In this document: piece after piece, positions 1-7,575 of the stretch
Layout: the number at the start of each line of letters is the position of its first letter
Numbering within the stretch: position 1 is the stretch's first letter
From: Chloroherpeton thalassium ATCC 35110
Lineage (GTDB): Bacteria; Bacteroidota; Chlorobiia; Chlorobiales; Chloroherpetonaceae
Direction of reading: 5' to 3'
DNA length: 64,000 bases
Assembly (NCBI RefSeq): GCF_000020525.1
Contig: NC_011026.1
Location: 3,020,001-3,084,000 of the forward strand
The notes under the pieces: model-generated
The model's input: only the letters and a program-made list of their open reading frames with translations
Databases searched by the model: none
What the model was told of the DNA's origin: nothing
Program-made: the position numbers and the translations under genes

Positions 1-74
1 AGCCCTAAATGTAATCTTATACACGCTTTAGCCGCACCTCCTTTACTTAACGTATTGATATGTAAAATGTTCAT
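1..74 (-). CDS. Glycosyltransferase (GT4-like), N-terminal fragment cut by window edge
   Basis: Only the first 24 codons are inside the window. They read MNILHINTLSKGGAAK and continue open to base 1. The pattern hydrophobic-strand, Asn-Thr, then Gly-Gly-Ala-Ala followed by an Arg-Leu-His helix is the usual N-terminus of GT-B fold (family 4) glycosyltransferases of polysaccharide loci. It lies just downstream of the glycosyltransferase/FkbM fusion gene on the same strand, so it probably continues the same operon. The family call rests on the short N-terminal motif and on context. Confidence 0.6.
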   Translation of the reverse strand, partial: MNILHINTLSKGGAAKACIRLHLG

Positions 75-85
75 GATAGCGTAAA

Positions 86-1795
86 TCAATAAGTGCGAAA
101 AGCATAAATATTTAATTGCATATCCATACCATTGTAAGTGTTTATTTGAGTAAATGGATTCTGCGAAACTAATCCTGGTGTATTAATATTATATCTAAAT
201 CCGGAATTTTTTAGTATAAAAATAATTTCTGCAAGATTTTGCTCTTTACCAATAAAAGAGTGATATTCTATAAATATATTTTTTACATTTTTCAGTAAAT
301 CCTCACATTCTTTTAGAACAACATATTCCGCACCTTCAATATCAATTTTTAAAAGATCAACTTCTTGATTTAAATAAGGACGTAGACTTATAACAGGAAT
401 TTCTATTATATCACCTTTATCCTCTTCTATAGCTATTCTACCAGCATCAGCACCTTCCGAATAAAATTTCAATATAGTTTCTTGATCCCATAATCCTTTT
501 TTAACTAAATGGACATCTTGCAAACCAAAAGCTTCAATATTATAATTGAGGATTTCAAAAACTTTCTCATCAGGTTCAAAAGCGATAATTTTTGCATTAG
601 GGTAAATACTTTTAAAAAAAATAACGCCTAAGCCAATATTTGCTCCAGCATCTATAATATATGGCGTATCACTTTCAGCATTAAAATTATAAATTCCTGT
701 CTCAAAAACTTCTTTATATATAAAACAAAACGACGCACTATCCACGTAGGTTAATTTTTTGCCTAATATGTCTGTAGAACCTACTAGAAACCTTGGAATA
801 CATCTAACTTCATTTAATTTTTTTTCTTTGGATAGAAAATCTCTTCCTGAACGCGTCAAATGCTTTTTAAATTTATCAATAATAAATACTGGTATATGTT
901 TTTTTAAATTTTTTTTTATAAAATTAAATGTATTTTGATGAGTTTTCTTTTTATAAAAGCTTCTTATTGCTTTTCTTGCTTTTTTAGATTCTTGAATATC
1001 TATTTTATAGACTTTAATATTGTTTGCCAACTTAGACCAATAATAAAACGAGTCGTTACCACAATGTTGGCCTGAATTATCATGCCCAATATTATTTGTT
1101 AATGATGGATATGGATGTAAAGCATAACCACCATTTAAAAAGAAAGAAGCATACCATTTGATAGCCCATGTTTTTATATTTCCTTCTATATTATCAATTA
1201 ATTGTCGTTCAAAATCATAACCGCCTTCAATATTAAACTTATAAAGCAAGTCATGCTCTATAAGTTTATTATATAAATAAACAGCATCGTCATTAAAATT
1301 TTTCCATGCTCTTTTCCAAGTTCCCCAACCCCAACAAGACGCCGTATTATAAAAAAACGTATCAGGTAATTTTTTTTTTACTGGAAACATATAACCTGAT
1401 ATGTGCATAACTTTTTCTTCATTTTCATATAAAACTAATGCGTCATTCATATATTTCAAGAAACCAATAGAAGTAACAATATCATCTTCAAGAACAATAA
1501 CTTTTCCATATCTATTTACAATATCTGTTACACCTTGAATAATAGAATTTGCAAGACCTTTATTTACATCGGATTGAATAATTTCAACATCTCTACATCT
1601 CCAGTCTTGACGTATAATCTTTCTTACTTCTTCAATTTTTTGAAGTTCCTCAGAATTCGCATTTACCTTAGCCCCGTCAGCATATATATATAGAACAGAT
1701 TCTTCACACAGCTCATTGTTGGTTAAAGCAATTAATGTCTGCTCAGTATGCCAAGGCCGGTTATATACAAATAATACGATTGGAGCTAAATTCAT
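86..1795 (-). CDS. Bifunctional glycosyltransferase / FkbM-type methyltransferase fusion
   Basis: The 569-residue protein has two parts. Residues 1 to about 270 begin with a sugar-transferase N-terminus (APIVLFVYNRP) and carry an acidic VLEDD motif at 101-105 of the kind that binds metal and nucleotide-sugar. Residues about 340-569 are an FkbM-type SAM methyltransferase, with the SAM-binding DAGANIG loop at 382-388 and an LKIDIEGAEY motif later. The two domains are joined by a Lys-rich linker (about 265-330). The ATG overlaps the stop of the upstream methyltransferase gene by 4 bases (ATGA), so the genes are likely translationally coupled. It probably adds a sugar and O-methylates it during surface-polysaccharide synthesis; the substrates are unknown. 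Confidence 0.8.
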   Translation of the reverse strand: MNLAPIVLFVYNRPWHTEQTLIALTNNELCEESVLYIYADGAKVNANSEELQKIEEVRKIIRQDWRCRDVEIIQSDVNKGLANSIIQGVTDIVNRYGKVIVLEDDIVTSIGFLKYMNDALVLYENEEKVMHISGYMFPVKKKLPDTFFYNTASCWGWGTWKRAWKNFNDDAVYLYNKLIEHDLLYKFNIEGGYDFERQLIDNIEGNIKTWAIKWYASFFLNGGYALHPYPSLTNNIGHDNSGQHCGNDSFYYWSKLANNIKVYKIDIQESKKARKAIRSFYKKKTHQNTFNFIKKNLKKHIPVFIIDKFKKHLTRSGRDFLSKEKKLNEVRCIPRFLVGSTDILGKKLTYVDSASFCFIYKEVFETGIYNFNAESDTPYIIDAGANIGLGVIFFKSIYPNAKIIAFEPDEKVFEILNYNIEAFGLQDVHLVKKGLWDQETILKFYSEGADAGRIAIEEDKGDIIEIPVISLRPYLNQEVDLLKIDIEGAEYVVLKECEDLLKNVKNIFIEYHSFIGKEQNLAEIIFILKNSGFRYNINTPGLVSQNPFTQINTYNGMDMQLNIYAFRTY

Positions 1796-2454
1796 TTTGT
1801 AGCTTCTGCATAAATTGATTGATGCTGTCTACTTTCCATATCAATTTTTGCATCGAAATCTCTTAGCCTGACATTTTTAAATCCGACTCTTTTTAAGATT
1901 TCTGGCAAATTTTCTTCATCAAACATGTACTTATGCTGACCATCCATATAAGCAATATAATTCAAATAATCGATTTTTGAGCTATAAACAAATGCTGGTT
2001 TATAACGACAAAAACGTTCTGCATCGAATTTTTCTGGTTCACAATATGATTCTATATATAATCTTGCATTTGGAACACAAACGCTAAATACGCCATCATA
2101 TACTAAAATACGATAGCACTCTTTTAATAGTTTTTCTAATTCTCTTATCGTAAAATGCTCTAAAAGATGAGAAGAATAAATTTTATGTATAGTATTATCA
2201 GGAAAAGGAATAGGTTCTAAAAGATTCAAATATAAATCAGCCCCATCCCACATATCAGCTGTAATCCAACCGTTAGATCCTTTTTTGGGGCCCGAACCTA
2301 TTTCTAAATTTAGAAATTCTTTTTGCTGAATAAGTTTCTGAATCTTATCCAATGAAGATTGGATTTTCAAATTCTCCGTTTTTTTTACCTTGTAATTTTT
2401 AATTCCATTCATCAAATCTTTTGGCAAAAAAAAATTTGCTATCTTTCTAAGCAT
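1792..2454 (-). CDS. SAM-dependent methyltransferase (class I)
   Basis: A 220-residue protein with a glycine-rich SAM loop EIGSGP at 51-56, preceded by a hydrophobic strand, and a downstream post-motif region SSHLLEHF typical of Methyltransf_11-like proteins that act in glycan loci. The N-terminal 45 residues are basic. It overlaps the upstream FkbM gene by 8 bases and the downstream fusion gene by 4 bases, so it sits in one tight operon. A sugar or lipid-linked glycan acceptor is likely from context, but the sequence does not identify it. Confidence 0.75.
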   Translation of the reverse strand: MLRKIANFFLPKDLMNGIKNYKVKKTENLKIQSSLDKIQKLIQQKEFLNLEIGSGPKKGSNGWITADMWDGADLYLNLLEPIPFPDNTIHKIYSSHLLEHFTIRELEKLLKECYRILVYDGVFSVCVPNARLYIESYCEPEKFDAERFCRYKPAFVYSSKIDYLNYIAYMDGQHKYMFDEENLPEILKRVGFKNVRLRDFDAKIDMESRQHQSIYAEATK

Positions 2455-3286
2455 TTACACACAAAAATGATTTATTAACAGCAATTATGTTCTGATAACG
2501 AAAAATCTCATTTAATGAATTATATTTTGATAATGAAATCAAATTTTCCGTATCAAGTCTATAAATATCATAATTTCCTAAAATATCATAAAAATCTTTT
2601 AAAAAAACCTTTGAAAAAACATTACATTCACCAAACTCAAATTGAATAATTTTTACCGATCCTTTTTTCAGGATGTCTGAAGCCCCTTTTAATACATTCA
2701 GTTCATTTCCTTCAGTATCAATTTTTAAAAAGTCGATTTCACTAATATTATTTGATCTGCAAAAATCATCTAACTTCTCCAAATGAATAGGAATTTCCAA
2801 AAATTTTTTCGCATTATAAAAATGTTCATACACTCCTTTATATATAGTTGCATGAGAAGAACCTGTTTTATCTAAATCAGAATAAATCATAATATTTTTT
2901 TCGCATTCTCCAAAGCCAATATTCACACATCTTATGCCATTATCAACTAAATTCACTAATTTTTTATATGATTCCTGATTAGGCTCAAAAGCCCAAATTT
3001 CAGCGTTTGGAAATATTTTTTTTAGTTCTAATGAGTACATTCCAACGTTAGCCCCAACATCAAAAAAAACAGGCTTTTCTGAAACAATATTTTTTTTTAA
3101 AATTTTTTCAATAAGAAACTTTTCCCCACTAATGCCAAAATTTTGATACTTTAAAATCCCTATATTGTTATAGGCTAGTAATAGTAAATCAATATCTGAC
3201 ACTTTCGCAAAAAAAACAATAGTTTTTTTTATTCTTTCCTTGCCAATTACTTTTACAAAAAGCCTTTTAATCAAACGCTTCCACAT
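2447..3286 (-). CDS. FkbM family methyltransferase
   Basis: A 279-residue protein with the FkbM hallmarks: SAM loop DVGANVG at 76-82, an AFEPN motif at about 99-103 and LKIDTEGNE at 187-195. It is a second, free-standing FkbM domain in this operon; the first is fused to a glycosyltransferase two genes downstream. The start ATG lies 16 bases inside the end of the ABC transporter gene, so translation is probably coupled to it. FkbM-type enzymes usually O-methylate sugars or polyketides; here a polysaccharide substrate is inferred from neighbours. Confidence 0.82.
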   Translation of the reverse strand: MWKRLIKRLFVKVIGKERIKKTIVFFAKVSDIDLLLLAYNNIGILKYQNFGISGEKFLIEKILKKNIVSEKPVFFDVGANVGMYSLELKKIFPNAEIWAFEPNQESYKKLVNLVDNGIRCVNIGFGECEKNIMIYSDLDKTGSSHATIYKGVYEHFYNAKKFLEIPIHLEKLDDFCRSNNISEIDFLKIDTEGNELNVLKGASDILKKGSVKIIQFEFGECNVFSKVFLKDFYDILGNYDIYRLDTENLISLSKYNSLNEIFRYQNIIAVNKSFLCVNA

Positions 3287-4512
3287 TTCAAAAACTCTTT
3301 TTTAATATTAAAAGCAGGCAAAACACAGCCTTTAATATTTTTTGTTGCATTATATCCATAAGGATTACCATCTTCTACTTCAAATGAACATACATCAGGC
3401 AACCAATCCTGAATTATATCTTCAGCCCTTAAAAACAAGGTAATATAATATTTACTTGGCTTTAAAAAATTTTGAATATCAAAAACATATTCATGAACAT
3501 CAGAATCATGTTCAATGTAAACATTAATAAACCGATTACTACAATGAATCAAGTAACTTCCATTTTTATCTTTTATCGCAACCCCAAAATCTAAATCTTT
3601 AATACTTTGTTCATCACATTTTCTTTTTAATTTTATTTTAAATTTTATATTTTGACCAAACTCTATAGGGTAATGAATAAATGAAATTTGTTTAAAAATA
3701 AGGCTTTGGGTTCCATTTAATCTTTTTACTTGTTCGAGATCTATAATTTTACCAGATAATTTTGTTTCATTCATATAAAATGATACGGCTCCTTCTGTAC
3801 TTCCTTCAAAAGACTTTTGTCCATGAACTAAAACAATTCCTCTATTACAAAGTTGCTTCACGGCAGGCATACTATGAGAAACAAATAGTACAGTTCTACC
3901 ACATTTGCTAACTTCTGTCATTTTTTCAATACACCTTTGCTGAAAAACAGAATCACCGACCGCCAAAACCTCGTCAATAATTAATATTTCAGGCTCCAAA
4001 TGCGCTGCGACAGCAAAAGCAAGACGCACATACATTCCACTGGAATAGTGTTTTACCGGTGTATCTATAAACTTTTCAACGCCGGAAAAATCAACAATTT
4101 CGTCAAATTTTTTTCTAATTTCCGCCTGTTTCATCCCTAAAATCGAGCCGTTCATGAAAATATTTTCACGTCCGGTTAATTCAGGATGAAAACCCGTTCC
4201 AACTTCTAATAATGAAGCAACACGCCCATTAATTTCTATTCTCCCAGAAGTTGGCTCCGTAATGCGAGATAGAATTTTAAGCAAGGTACTTTTACCAGCT
4301 CCATTCCTACCTATTATACCGACAACCTCACCATGTTTAACATCAAATGAAACATCTTTTAACGCCCAAAATTCATCAGCATGGTTGTTTTGCTCTTTGT
4401 TAAACAACCTTTTCACCCCATAAACTAGCGAATCTCTTAAATTCCCACTATCTTTTACGCCAATATGATAAAGTTTGGAAATATTTTCAACTTTTATTGC
4501 AATGTTGGACAT
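3271..4512 (-). CDS. wzt: Polysaccharide ABC exporter ATP-binding protein (Wzt-like)
   Basis: The 413-residue protein has a complete ABC ATPase domain: Walker A GRNGAGKST at 68-76, signature SSGM at 157-160 and Walker B ILIIDE at 176-181. It is followed by an extra C-terminal domain of about 170 residues (from about 240). That layout matches Wzt/TagH-type ATPases, whose C-terminal domain recognises the modified end of the glycan before export. The many methyltransferases downstream fit terminal methyl capping as the export signal. Its partner permease gene lies upstream but is separated from it by about 730 bases of decayed toxin-antitoxin sequence. Confidence 0.88.
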   Translation of the reverse strand: MSNIAIKVENISKLYHIGVKDSGNLRDSLVYGVKRLFNKEQNNHADEFWALKDVSFDVKHGEVVGIIGRNGAGKSTLLKILSRITEPTSGRIEINGRVASLLEVGTGFHPELTGRENIFMNGSILGMKQAEIRKKFDEIVDFSGVEKFIDTPVKHYSSGMYVRLAFAVAAHLEPEILIIDEVLAVGDSVFQQRCIEKMTEVSKCGRTVLFVSHSMPAVKQLCNRGIVLVHGQKSFEGSTEGAVSFYMNETKLSGKIIDLEQVKRLNGTQSLIFKQISFIHYPIEFGQNIKFKIKLKRKCDEQSIKDLDFGVAIKDKNGSYLIHCSNRFINVYIEHDSDVHEYVFDIQNFLKPSKYYITLFLRAEDIIQDWLPDVCSFEVEDGNPYGYNATKNIKGCVLPAFNIKKEFLKCGSV

Positions 4513-4533
4513 ACGAATTTACTTCTCAAAAAT

Positions 4534-4956
4534 TCAATTCTGAATCATAAACTTACTTTTCGAAAAATGATAAACTTTTTCAAGATTATTTAAAAGCACA
4601 TTATCAAATGAATTACAAATCTCATTTAACCCCTCTATAATATTATTCAGATTGGCATCATATTCATGCGCTATACTATTGCGTATTTTTCTCAAACAAA
4701 GCCAATCCTCTGTTTTTAAAAGTTTCATTAAAACAGGAAACAATTTTTGCCCTATTGTATCTTGAATTTTTGCAAACCGAAATAAAAATTGCTCTATATA
4801 GCTAACGTCATCATCTTTTAAATTAACATATACGTCTTCAGTAAGAGAAAAAAAACGGATGTTTTTTTGATAAGCATATTATGCACGCTTTATATTATGA
4901 GCCAAGCATTCATCTATAATAAGCCATAACTTTAGTTTAACCTCTAATGTATTCAC
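4534..4956 (-). pseudogene. Decayed HEPN-domain toxin (HepT-like)
   Basis: Reading the minus strand from a GTG near 4956 gives a HepT-like protein interrupted by an in-frame TAA at 4879-4881; below it the frame stays open to the stop at 4534. The surviving part contains the HEPN RNase motif RNSIAHEYD (Arg-x4-His), a FRFAKIQDTIGQKLFP segment and a C-terminal helix. The stretch between the LLK and TEDW segments looks shortened compared with the family, so an internal deletion is likely. Only 69 codons follow the first usable (TTG) start, so no functional toxin is expected. It follows a decayed antitoxin-like nucleotidyltransferase gene. Confidence 0.72.
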
Positions 4957-5240
4957 AACTCTATTCCATTTTTTTTAGCAGTTTCTTCAATAGTGTTTTT
5001 TTTCAGAATTCATCACAACATCTATTTTTTGATCACCTAACAGGATATTTTAATCAACTAAAAAGCGCATTTTTTCCGATATACATCTTCTTTTGACTCA
5101 GGTTCTATATATAAATCAATATTGCCACCTTTTTTATTGTTATCAGCCCTACTGCTAAAACAAAATATTTTTGTGCTATTTCAAAAATGCTTTTTAGCAA
5201 TTTATTTAATTATTTTTTGATATTCATTTGAAAGTTTCAT
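4957..5240 (-). pseudogene. Decayed minimal nucleotidyltransferase antitoxin (MntA-like)
   Basis: From an ATG at 5240 the minus strand reads MKLSNEYQKIIK, then a stop, and with frame changes continues through a segment like FSSRADNNKKGGNIDLYIE. This matches the GSR-x-DxD core of MNT-type nucleotidyltransferases, but the first Gly is Ser and the first Asp of the pair is Asn. Several in-frame stops and at least one frameshift follow. The ATG lies 4 bases after the wzm stop codon and the gene runs into the HEPN pseudogene, the standard order of MNT/HEPN modules. It is non-functional as read. Confidence 0.65.
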
Positions 5241-5244
5241 AAAA

Positions 5245-6072
5245 TCATACAATATCGGCCATTACTTTTTCGACGCTTTTAAAATAATAAAGTCCCGAAA
5301 CAAATAAAAAAAATACGATTAAGAAGGATAGATATGACCATGTGTTCAATGCATCTCCACCTATTAGTGACCAACGAAAACCCTCGACTACGCCAGCCAT
5401 AGGATTCAAGTAATAGAAAGATAAAGCCCAATTCGGGAGTTTCCCCGTCAGTAAGTTTGCAGGATAAGCTATCGGTGTGGCATACAGGCCAAACTGAACA
5501 AGAAACGGAAGAATATGCTGAAAATCACGATATCGAATGGTTAAAGCACTCATCCAAATTCCAACAGCTAAACCGGAGATAACGGTTATAATGAAAAATA
5601 CCGGCAACCAAACAATATTCAAGCTTGGAGGATATTGGTATATTAACATTAATATCACTAAAAAAATCAGTGCGACAAAAAAGTCGACAAATCCAACAAG
5701 AGCTTTTGAAATAGGAATAATCAACCTTGGAAAATATATCTTTTTTACCATATGCTGAGAGGAGATCAATGAATTTCCCGCCTGACTCAACACAAACGAA
5801 AAATAACCCCACGCGCTCATTCCTGCTAATGCAAATATAGGATATGGAACTGTTCCTGTATCAACTCTTGCTGCTTTAGAAAATACAATTGTAAAAATAA
5901 CTAATGTAGAAACTGGCTGGATAGCAGCCCATAGCAAACCTAAAAAAGTCTGTGCATATCGCACTTTCAAATCGCGATAAGCTAGCATGAACAGCAGCTC
6001 TTTATAATCCAGAATTTCTTTTATATTTAAAAATAACGCACGCTTATTGCTATCAATAACTATTTGGTTCAT
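5245..6072 (-). CDS. wzm: Polysaccharide ABC exporter permease (Wzm-like)
   Basis: A 275-residue ABC-2 type permease. The cytoplasmic N-terminal helix carries the family motif RDLKVRYAQTFLGLLW and is followed by about six hydrophobic segments, with the conserved region LNPMAGVVEGFRW near the C-terminus. Such permeases dimerise and pair with a Wzt-like ATPase to move lipid-linked polysaccharide across the inner membrane. The matching ATPase is downstream on the same strand, beyond a toxin-antitoxin relic. Base composition rises here relative to the very AT-rich genes below it. Confidence 0.9.
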   Translation of the reverse strand: MNQIVIDSNKRALFLNIKEILDYKELLFMLAYRDLKVRYAQTFLGLLWAAIQPVSTLVIFTIVFSKAARVDTGTVPYPIFALAGMSAWGYFSFVLSQAGNSLISSQHMVKKIYFPRLIIPISKALVGFVDFFVALIFLVILMLIYQYPPSLNIVWLPVFFIITVISGLAVGIWMSALTIRYRDFQHILPFLVQFGLYATPIAYPANLLTGKLPNWALSFYYLNPMAGVVEGFRWSLIGGDALNTWSYLSFLIVFFLFVSGLYYFKSVEKVMADIV

Positions 6073-6093
6073 CTACTTTCATTATTTTATAGC

Positions 6094-7563
6094 TTACTCT
6101 GCACCCGCAGAATCAATTTCAGATATTTGATAAGGTACAAATACAATATTACCCGAATTATAAGATGCTGCTATTCTAACATTATATTTTAACAATTCAT
6201 CATTTATTATTGTTGAGTCTGTATCATACCAATAATTATTTATAGCATTCACATTTCCCCCATCCGCATGATAAAAAGCATATAAACCATCAGTATCTGG
6301 AGGCTTAATATTATTATAAGAAATACTGCCATAAGAACCTAAAAACTTACAAGCACCTGAAGGGCTACCATCTTGAACTTCTCCAGCTTTTATCCATATT
6401 GAATAGTTTTCGATAGATTTTATAGTATTGTAACTAATATTACCCCAGCTTTCATAAGTGCAAAAAACACCAACTGCTGCGCCATTAACTGTATTATTAT
6501 AAATATTTATATTTGCTTGGGAGACATCAATAGCATTTTCGCCTGTTTGATTTATGTAGTTGTTCTTTACGACTATTGGCCCAGTCCATGAACTTTCGTA
6601 ACCAGTCCCTTCAACAACTACAGCGTTTTCATCAGTTTCACTAAAAATACAATTTTTTAATTCTCCACCTCTTCTTAATAGAGCTCCCTGCATATTACCA
6701 ACAAACAGACAGTTCGTCACATAACAAGAATCGGTATTGGTGTATGTAAACGCATACTTATTGTTTAAAAAAACAGCCTTATTTATATCAATTTTTTCAC
6801 AGTTTCCTACACTAAGACCGCAAAGTTCAATTTTTGTATTCGTCATATTTACGGCATCTGCATAAAGGGTCACTTGCCCCCATGTATCATTTGAATTCTC
6901 TGAAGTGACAACCACTGGATTATCATCTAACCCATTAAAAGAAATGGTATTTCCAGTCGCATAAATATCCAATTTCGCATCTTCGTCCAATCTAATGATT
7001 GTACCTGCCTCAAATGAAACACTCCCGTCTTGAGACAACAAGCTAGTATTACTACCTGTAAAACGATATGAATGCCCTGTTTTAAAAGTGCTTATAGTCG
7101 CTCTTGTTTTAAAAACTTCTTCCTCGTACATTTCAATTTCACCAATATCCTCAGCTTTCACGCCATAAACATACTTCAATCCATATTTATCACTCGACAA
7201 AGCCAGATTGAACAGTTCATTATCACTGCTAAATTCTATGCTAAACTCTCCATTTGAATTAGTCTGTGCAGAACCAATATTGCTATCATGATGACTAAAT
7301 AAATGCCGCCATGAATTTTCAAAACCGGTTCCTGGCGCTTCATTTCTTATTTTTTGAATGGATTGATTATTTGAAACGGAATAAACTTGAATTAAAACAG
7401 TCTCTTCAGGAACAGAAGTCGCACCAGATTCATCGTCTTCTATCAGGACTTTACCGGTTATTTTCTTTTTTTCTTCGTCATTATCACCACAACCAAAAAA
7501 TGAGATCGATATAAACACCAACATCAAATATTTTAACCCGATAGAATATTTACACATCCTCAT
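6094..7563 (-). CDS. Lipoprotein with right-handed parallel beta-helix
   Basis: A 489-residue secreted protein. The N-terminus is a signal peptide ending in a lipobox-like SFFGCG, so lipid anchoring at Cys (about residue 25) is likely. Residues about 36-160 resemble a carboxypeptidase-regulatory-like beta domain (GKVLIEDD..., then a repeat-like GEFSIEFSS). Residues about 170-460 show repeated short strands of the type NNYINQTGENAIDVSQ and YNNTVNGAAVGV, the signature of right-handed parallel beta-helix proteins, which often bind or cleave polysaccharide. It lies between wzm and the tyrosine-kinase gene, so a role in handling the exported polymer is plausible. An alternative ATG is two codons downstream. 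Confidence 0.7.
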   Translation of the reverse strand: MRMCKYSIGLKYLMLVFISISFFGCGDNDEEKKKITGKVLIEDDESGATSVPEETVLIQVYSVSNNQSIQKIRNEAPGTGFENSWRHLFSHHDSNIGSAQTNSNGEFSIEFSSDNELFNLALSSDKYGLKYVYGVKAEDIGEIEMYEEEVFKTRATISTFKTGHSYRFTGSNTSLLSQDGSVSFEAGTIIRLDEDAKLDIYATGNTISFNGLDDNPVVVTSENSNDTWGQVTLYADAVNMTNTKIELCGLSVGNCEKIDINKAVFLNNKYAFTYTNTDSCYVTNCLFVGNMQGALLRRGGELKNCIFSETDENAVVVEGTGYESSWTGPIVVKNNYINQTGENAIDVSQANINIYNNTVNGAAVGVFCTYESWGNISYNTIKSIENYSIWIKAGEVQDGSPSGACKFLGSYGSISYNNIKPPDTDGLYAFYHADGGNVNAINNYWYDTDSTIINDELLKYNVRIAASYNSGNIVFVPYQISEIDSAGAE

Positions 7564-7575
7564 TTCATTTCAATT

